64,000 nt of DNA from Nocardioides speluncae (GTDB lineage Bacteria > Actinomycetota > Actinomycetes > Propionibacteriales > Nocardioidaceae): positions 1 through 64,000 of the forward strand of contig NZ_QEOO01000036.1 of assembly GCF_003121585.1 (NCBI RefSeq), read 5' to 3'. Under the pieces are notes generated by a model. The model searched no databases. It was not told where the DNA came from and worked only from the letters and a program-made list of their open reading frames with translations. Each line of letters opens with the position of its first letter. Positions within the stretch are counted from its first letter, which is position 1. The position numbers and the translations under genes are program-made. Below are positions 59,312 to 64,000 of the stretch, piece by piece.

Positions 59312-60570
59312 CGTGTTCCTTTCAGGAGCGAGCTGAATGTGGTGAGCGCTGCTGCAGCGAGCAACAGCAGCGAGCCGAGCCACCACTGCCAGCGGTGGTC
59401 GGAGTCGGAGGTCCCCGGCTGGGCCGCGGACGAGGTGTGGGCGTAGACGACCGGGGGTGCCTGTTGCGCCGCGATCGTGGTGGCCGGTGGGGTGGTGGTC
59501 TCGACGACGCTCGCTGGCGCTCGCTGCTCGACCACCCGGGGTGCGGTCGGCGCCGGCGGCTGTGTCGGTGCCGGAGGCTGGCTCGGCGTTGGCGTCGGGC
59601 TCTCCGAAGGTGGCTCCGGGGCCTCGGGCTGGGTCGGGGTGCCGGGGCCGGGCGTCGGGGGCGGTGGCGCGGGTGGGTCGACCGGGTCGCCGGCCGAGTA
59701 GCTCACGGTGATCGGCAGCGCGATCTTGTGGGGGTCGGCGGCTCCGCCGGAGGAGTACCAGTACGGCGCGGCGCCGGCCTTGACCATGAAGTCGACGTAC
59801 GACGTCGGGAACGAGCCCCAGTCCGGCCCGCTGCGGACGTGGTCGGTGCCGCCGTCGGGGGCGTCGTACCGCACGCCTCGGTATACCGGGGTGGCGTTGA
59901 AGCCGCCCTCGTCCGGCAGCTCGAGACCGGCCCGTGGGATGTTCGCCAGCGTGGCCTGGGTCGGCGGCAGCGGCACCCACTTGTCTGGGTCGTTCCGGTC
60001 GGTCTCGAAGCCGCCGAGCGTGCCCAGCAGCCGGGCCGAGGTCGCCGTCACCACCAGCCGCGGATCGGTCACGGTGAAGTAGGTGTAGCCGGAGTAGTAG
60101 AGCACCGTGAACGTGCCCTGCCACCGGATGTCGGCGGTGCCGGCCTCGGGGTCGACGGTGCCGTCACCGCCGCCGATCACCACCTGGTGGCCGCTGTTGC
60201 TGCCGCTTCCCGCCGCGCCGAGCGGTGCCCCGTTGGTGTCGGTCTGGGTGCCGGCGTACGTCGCCCGCGCGTAGCTGCCGTCGGCGCGCCGCTTCTCGAG
60301 CCACACCTGACCGGCCGTCGCCCGCCAGTCCTCCGGCTTGATCGCGACGCCGCCGCGCCCCGGGTTCGGGATCTCACCGGCCGAGAACAGGTTGTAGGTG
60401 CCGGGCGCGAACGCGCGGCTGTTGCTCTCCACGTTGAGGCCCCAGCGGAGCTGGGCGTCGTCGATGGTGAACGAGGCCGGCTCGTCCTCGGCGCTCGCGC
60501 CGGCGACCAGGCCGACGGTGACCGCAGCGGTGGCGAGGGCGAAGGCGACGGTGGTGTGTAGGAGCCGCAT
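59308..60570 (-). CDS. Membrane-anchored HtaA-domain heme-binding protein
   Basis: 420 aa. Signal peptide MRLLHTTVAFALATAAVTVG to about residue 27, one HtaA domain (TIDDAQLRWGLNVESNSRAF, FTVLYYSGYTYFTVTDPRL, PITVSYSAGD at about 34-291), a Pro/Thr/Ser-rich spacer of about 90 residues (PPAPPPPTPGPGTPTQPEAP..) to cross the cell wall, and a C-terminal membrane helix WLGSLLLLAAAALTTFSSLL with a short basic tail. This is the layout of cell-surface HtaA-family heme receptors that pass heme to HmuT. Start lies one base from the upstream gene's stop; its stop overlaps the next htaA gene. Confidence 0.88.
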   Translation of the reverse strand: MRLLHTTVAFALATAAVTVGLVAGASAEDEPASFTIDDAQLRWGLNVESNSRAFAPGTYNLFSAGEIPNPGRGGVAIKPEDWRATAGQVWLEKRRADGSYARATYAGTQTDTNGAPLGAAGSGSNSGHQVVIGGGDGTVDPEAGTADIRWQGTFTVLYYSGYTYFTVTDPRLVVTATSARLLGTLGGFETDRNDPDKWVPLPPTQATLANIPRAGLELPDEGGFNATPVYRGVRYDAPDGGTDHVRSGPDWGSFPTSYVDFMVKAGAAPYWYSSGGAADPHKIALPITVSYSAGDPVDPPAPPPPTPGPGTPTQPEAPEPPSESPTPTPSQPPAPTQPPAPTAPRVVEQRAPASVVETTTPPATTIAAQQAPPVVYAHTSSAAQPGTSDSDHRWQWWLGSLLLLAAAALTTFSSLLKGTR

Positions 60571-60571
60571 C

Positions 60572-61711
60572 TCAGTGACCTCCCAGCAGGGCCGGGCGAC
60601 GGCGGCTCCGCGCGACCCTGAGTACGGCGGCCACCAGGGCCACCACGAACACCAGGCCGGCCGCGCCGAGGAACAGCGCCGACAGCGGCCAGTCGCGCTC
60701 GTCGTCGAACTCGGCGTCGGCCGACGACGTGCTCGCCTCGGTGGTCGCCGCCTGGACCGGGAACCGCTCGAGGACCTTCACGCCAGACGCCGCACCGGTG
60801 AGCCGGAGCTCGTGGGTGCCGACCGGCAGGTCGGCCGGGAGCCGGAGGATCCCCGCCACCTCGCCGCTGAGGCCGGCGACCAGCGGTCCGAGGGCGGCGA
60901 CCCCGTCGTCGAGCACCGCCAGCACCTGCTCGCCCGGCTGGAACCCGGTGCCGGTGAACGCCAGGGCGTGTCCGGCCTTCGCCGTGGTGCGGTCCGTGAC
61001 CACGGCCGGCTTGCCGCGGCGGGTGGTCGGCGGGCTGCCGGTGGTCGTCCCGGGCGCCGCCTCCTCGGCCGGCTCGCCGGACGGCCGCGTCGGCTCCGCG
61101 CCGGGAGCGGGGGTCTCCGAGGGCGTCGGCGCCGGCGGTGCGTCGTACACGTTCCCGAACCGGACCGGGGTGAACGTCTCGTTGCGTGGGTTCTTCACGC
61201 CGTGGGCGCCGATCGTGATCACGCCGCAGGTGACCTCGCGGCAGTCGATGTCGCTGACCTTGCCGGCGCGGTCGACGCTGCGGAACACCGGGCCGGGCAC
61301 GGTCAGGTCGACCGAGAAACCGCCGCTCGCCGACATCACCGCGTTCGCCTCGGCGGCGGTGGAGCTGCCTGGAAACGCGACAAAGCGGAGGTAGCCCTGG
61401 TTGTTGGCGCTCTCGGAGTCGGGCAGGTAGCGGTAGTCCTTGCCGGTGACGCCACCCCGGGACGGCTTCCACGAGTCGCCGGCCGGGTCGTCGACCCACC
61501 CGAACATCACGTAGACGCCGCCGAAGCCGCCGCGGACCGCCTGGAAGCCACTTCCGGAGATGGTCAGCGGGGTCCGGTACTTGCCGTCGGCCTGCGCCGT
61601 ACCGCGGTCGTTGATGACACCGATGCGAGGGTCGGCGGCGTCGGCCGTCGGTGCGATCAGCAGCTGACCGGCGAGCGCGACGGCGGCCGCCGACAGGACA
61701 AGGCTCTTCAC
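60572..61711 (-). CDS. Cell-surface protein of the heme operon with a C-terminal membrane anchor
   Basis: 379 aa from a GTG at 61711 (AGGAG upstream; overlaps hmuV stop, GTGA). Signal peptide to about residue 25 (VALAGQLLIAPTADA), then a GSGFQAVRGGFGGVYVMFGWV module (about 50-185), a Pro/Thr-rich spacer, a second GTGFQPGEQVLAVLDDGVAALG module, and a C-terminal helix LSALFLGAAGLVFVVALVAAVL with a basic tail. CREVTC holds two Cys that may bridge. It has no HtaA domain, but its first module resembles one in the secreted HtaA protein downstream. The operon position implies a role in heme capture; the function is otherwise unknown. Confidence 0.82.
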   Translation of the reverse strand: MKSLVLSAAAVALAGQLLIAPTADAADPRIGVINDRGTAQADGKYRTPLTISGSGFQAVRGGFGGVYVMFGWVDDPAGDSWKPSRGGVTGKDYRYLPDSESANNQGYLRFVAFPGSSTAAEANAVMSASGGFSVDLTVPGPVFRSVDRAGKVSDIDCREVTCGVITIGAHGVKNPRNETFTPVRFGNVYDAPPAPTPSETPAPGAEPTRPSGEPAEEAAPGTTTGSPPTTRRGKPAVVTDRTTAKAGHALAFTGTGFQPGEQVLAVLDDGVAALGPLVAGLSGEVAGILRLPADLPVGTHELRLTGAASGVKVLERFPVQAATTEASTSSADAEFDDERDWPLSALFLGAAGLVFVVALVAAVLRVARSRRRPALLGGH

Positions 61712-62517
61712 AGGAGGCTCCTCTGGGCGTGCCGGTCCGGCAGCACCAACAGGTCGCCCTGTCCATCCGCGCCGGGCCGGGTGATCACGGAGATCGGGTG
61801 GTCGTAGACCTCGGACAGCAGCTCCGGTCGCAGCACCGCGCTGGGTGGCCCGTCGCTGACCACCCGGCCCTGGTGCAGGAGCACGATCCGGTCCGACCAG
61901 GCGGCGGCGAGGTTGAGGTCGTGGAGTACGGCGACGGCCGCGGCGCCCTCCCGGACCCGGGATCGCACGCTGTCGAGCAGCGTCTCTTGGTGCCGCAGGT
62001 CGAGTGAGGCGGTCGGCTCGTCGAGGAGCAGTACGCCGGTCTGCTGGGCCAGCACCCGCGCGTACGACGTCCGCCCCTTCTCGCCGCCCGACATCGAGCC
62101 GAAGGCGCGGTCCGCGAGGTGGGTCACCTCGGCGGTGTGCATCGCTGCGGCGACCTCGAGCTCGTCGAGGTCCTCCTCGGGCCGGCCGCGCCAGGGCGCC
62201 CGGCCCATCGTGACGACCTCGCGGGCCGAGAACGGGAAGGCGATCCGCTGCTCCTGGGTGAGCATCGCGCGCTCGCGGGCCAGCGCCCGCAGCCTCCATT
62301 CGGCGACGGGCCGGCCGAGGATCTCGACGGTGCCCGAGGTCGGCTCCTGGTCGCCGGAGAGCATCGCGAGGAGGGTCGACTTGCCGGCCCCGTTCGGCCC
62401 GACCAGCGCGACCAGCTCGCCCCGGTCGACGCGCAGGTCGACGCCGGCCAGCACCTCGGCGGCGCCGTACCGGACCACGACGTTGCTTGCGGTGAGGACG
62501 CTCATGCCCGCCGTCAT
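61708..62517 (-). CDS. hmuV: Heme ABC transporter ATP-binding protein
   Basis: 269 aa from the ATG at 62517 (ATGA overlap with hmuU; ATG 62505 is an alternative). Walker A GPNGAGKST (40-48), TQEQRIAFPFSAREVVTMGR, signature MSGGEKGR, Walker B VLLLDEPTASLD and HDLNLAAA are typical of HmuV-type FecE-family ATPases. It energises heme import. The sequence MSGGEKGR rather than LSGGQ is typical for heme ATPases. Confidence 0.93.
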   Translation of the reverse strand: MTAGMSVLTASNVVVRYGAAEVLAGVDLRVDRGELVALVGPNGAGKSTLLAMLSGDQEPTSGTVEILGRPVAEWRLRALARERAMLTQEQRIAFPFSAREVVTMGRAPWRGRPEEDLDELEVAAAMHTAEVTHLADRAFGSMSGGEKGRTSYARVLAQQTGVLLLDEPTASLDLRHQETLLDSVRSRVREGAAAVAVLHDLNLAAAWSDRIVLLHQGRVVSDGPPSAVLRPELLSEVYDHPISVITRPGADGQGDLLVLPDRHAQRSLL

Positions 62518-63626
62518 GCCCAGCCTCCCGCGGTCCGGCGCGCCCGGCGCAGCAGCCAGAAGAAGAACGGGCCGCCGACCAGTGAGGTGAGCATCCCGAG
62601 CGGGAGGTCGGCGTAGGCGACGAGCGTGCGGGCGACCAGGTCGGCCACGGCCAGGACCAGACCGCCGGCCAGGCAGGAGCCGACGAGAAGCATCAGATGG
62701 CTCGGGCCGGTCACCATCCGGACCAGGTGCGGCACCACCAGGCCGACGAACGCCACGATCCCGCAGAAGCTGACGGCCGCGGCGGTGAGCAGCGCGACCA
62801 CGACGATCAGCACGATCCGCAGCCGCTCCACGTGTACGCCGAGGTGCCGGGCCGAGCGCTCGCCGAGGGCGAGGAGGTCGAGGCTGCCGGCGGCGAGGAA
62901 CGCGACCAGGATGCCGGCCGCCGCGATCGGCGCCACCACCCAGACGTACTGCCAGCGGCTGCCGCCGAGGCTGCCGAGCTGCCAGAAGACGATCTGCTCG
63001 CGGGCCTGGGTGTCGCCGAGGAACATCAGCAGCGCGAGCACGGCGCCGGCCACCGCGTTGACCGCGATCCCGGTCAGCACCAGCGTGACCACCTCGGTGC
63101 GGCCGTCCGAGCGGGACAGCAGGTAGACCAGCAGGGTTGTGGCCAGACCGCCGACGAAGGCGCAGGCCGCGATCGTCCACGCGCCGGCAAAGCCGAGGCC
63201 GAAGACGATCGCGGCCGCGGCCGCGGCGGCCGCGCCCGATGAGACGCCGACGACGCCCGGCTCGGCGAGCGGGTTGCCGAACACGCCCTGCATCAGCGCG
63301 CCGGCCACCGCCAGCGTCGCGCCGACCAGCAGCGCCATCGCGATCCTGGGGAAGCGGACCGTCCAGAGCGTCGCGTCGCCGCGCGGGTGGCTGGGCATCG
63401 GACCGAGGTCCAGGTGCAGCCGGTGCAGGATCGAGCCGGCCACCTCGTCCGGCGCGATCCGGAGCTGGCCGGACCCTGCCGAGACCAGCACCACCGCGAC
63501 CAGGGCCACGACCAGGCCGGTGAGGAACAGCGTGGCCCGGGTGCGCCGTACCGCCGGCGGCGCGGGAGTACGGCGGCCGCGGTTGGCGGTCGACACCTTG
63601 GAGACCGGTGAGGCCGTCGCGGTCAC
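62514..63626 (-). CDS. hmuU: Heme ABC transporter permease
   Basis: 370 aa FecCD-family permease. RFPRIAMALLVGATLAVAGALMQGVFGNPLAEPGVVGVSSGA is the FecCD signature (about 90-130), with later VGLVVPHLVRMVTGPSHLMLL and LPLGMLTSLVGGPFFFWLL regions; about nine to ten helices are expected. It forms the heme channel with HmuV. The start overlaps the hmuT stop (ATGA). Confidence 0.94.
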   Translation of the reverse strand: MTATASPVSKVSTANRGRRTPAPPAVRRTRATLFLTGLVVALVAVVLVSAGSGQLRIAPDEVAGSILHRLHLDLGPMPSHPRGDATLWTVRFPRIAMALLVGATLAVAGALMQGVFGNPLAEPGVVGVSSGAAAAAAAAIVFGLGFAGAWTIAACAFVGGLATTLLVYLLSRSDGRTEVVTLVLTGIAVNAVAGAVLALLMFLGDTQAREQIVFWQLGSLGGSRWQYVWVVAPIAAAGILVAFLAAGSLDLLALGERSARHLGVHVERLRIVLIVVVALLTAAAVSFCGIVAFVGLVVPHLVRMVTGPSHLMLLVGSCLAGGLVLAVADLVARTLVAYADLPLGMLTSLVGGPFFFWLLRRARRTAGGWA

Positions 63627-64000
63627 AGCGCCTCCGGCGCGTAGAGCGCCACCGCGAGTGCATTGAGTACGCCGGGAGTCCGGGGCCCGAAGCTGAGGAT
63701 CTGGCTGTCGCTCATCGCGACCACGCGCTCGTTCTCGCCGGCAGGGGTCTGCGCCAGCGCCGGGAACCGCTCGACCAGGCCCTCCACGCCGCCGACCGAC
63801 TCCAGGCCCTTGCTCATCATCAGGATTACGTCGGGCTGGGCGGAGATCAGCGCCTCGTCGTTGACCGGCCTCATCCCCTTCCAGCCGATCTCCTTGCTGA
63901 CGTCGTACCCGCCGACCGCGTCGATCAGGGTGTCCGCGCCGGAGCCCTGGCCGAACATGTAGTAGACGCCGGCCTGGCCACGGAGGTAGAGGAAGACCGT
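63623..64000 (-). CDS. hmuT: Heme ABC transporter substrate-binding protein, C-terminal part (runs off the window)
   Basis: The last 125 residues are visible; the frame stays open to base 64000 and the start lies beyond. The portion reads TVFLYLRGQAGVYYMFGQGSG.. then ADTLIDAVGGYDV, KGMRPVNDEALISAQPDVILMMSKGLESVGG, and ends VLNALAVALYAPEAL. This is the C-terminal lobe of an FecB/HmuT-type class III binding protein. YYMFGQGSGADTLIDAVGG is typical of HmuT. As the first gene seen on this strand it probably leads the operon; any promoter or iron-regulator box lies outside the window. Confidence 0.92.
   Translation of the reverse strand, partial: TVFLYLRGQAGVYYMFGQGSGADTLIDAVGGYDVSKEIGWKGMRPVNDEALISAQPDVILMMSKGLESVGGVEGLVERFPALAQTPAGENERVVAMSDSQILSFGPRTPGVLNALAVALYAPEAL

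Noticed and set aside
1..64000. CRISPR arrays, tRNA or rRNA genes, transposases, phage genes, riboswitches
   Set aside because: No regular spaced repeats, cloverleaf-like or ribosomal sequence, transposase or phage-family proteins, or recognisable riboswitch cores were seen.

Overview
The window is very GC-rich, densely packed DNA of a Gram-positive actinobacterium. glnE, a MarP-type membrane protease, HtaA heme proteins, lipobox-anchored ABC binding proteins, a PucR-type regulator and many 4-bp ATGA/GTGA gene overlaps all fit. The style and the actinobacterial palindromic repeats resemble Nocardioidaceae (for example Nocardioides); that placement is an inference, not something the sequence proves.

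Layout. 1-9.2 kb: a small secreted protein (minus strand), a one-base frameshifted DUF6458-like membrane gene, glnE, a large SF2 helicase with a C-terminal membrane hairpin, a His-containing membrane protein and a PepSY-TM protein. 9.2-28 kb: an L-rhamnose regulon. A LacI-type repressor is divergent from a twelve-gene operon encoding an ABC importer (rhaTPQS), mutarotase (rhaM), isomerase (rhaI), the fused aldolase/lactaldehyde dehydrogenase (rhaEW), rhamnulokinase (rhaB), an orphan 68-aa HTH protein and the lactate-oxidising LutABC complex. It is followed by a 1553-aa secreted alpha-L-rhamnosidase. Three palindromes of the form TGAAA-nn-TTTCA mark the two control regions. Together these genes could release rhamnose outside the cell, import it, split it to DHAP and L-lactaldehyde, oxidise the latter to L-lactate and then to pyruvate.

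28-36 kb: a SnoaL-like protein, an SDR dehydrogenase, a glycosyltransferase, a 2'-5' RNA ligase-like protein and a complete branched-chain-amino-acid-type ABC importer (livG-F-K-H-M order). 36-45 kb: an accessory segment with NUDIX and XRE/TPR genes, a 43-aa ORF with a strong ribosome binding site, a decapitated sugar-epimerase fragment directly joined to an N-terminally shortened hsdM, then hsdS, a yhcG-type nuclease and hsdR. This is a type I restriction locus whose methyltransferase subunit has lost its N-terminal part.

45-49.3 kb: a GAF/PucR regulator and 3-hydroxybutyrate dehydrogenase, divergent from a secreted tannase/3HB-oligomer-hydrolase-like enzyme; probably extracellular polyhydroxybutyrate or oligomer use. 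49.4-55 kb: a three-gene MksFEB/JetABC condensin operon with no JetD nuclease, which is the most notable defence- or chromosome-related system in the window. 55-64 kb (minus strand): an unknown 153-aa protein coupled to MarP, then a heme acquisition operon (hmuT-hmuU-hmuV, a surface protein, two HtaA proteins, heme oxygenase). It runs off the right edge inside hmuT. No tRNA, rRNA, CRISPR array, transposase or phage genes were seen.
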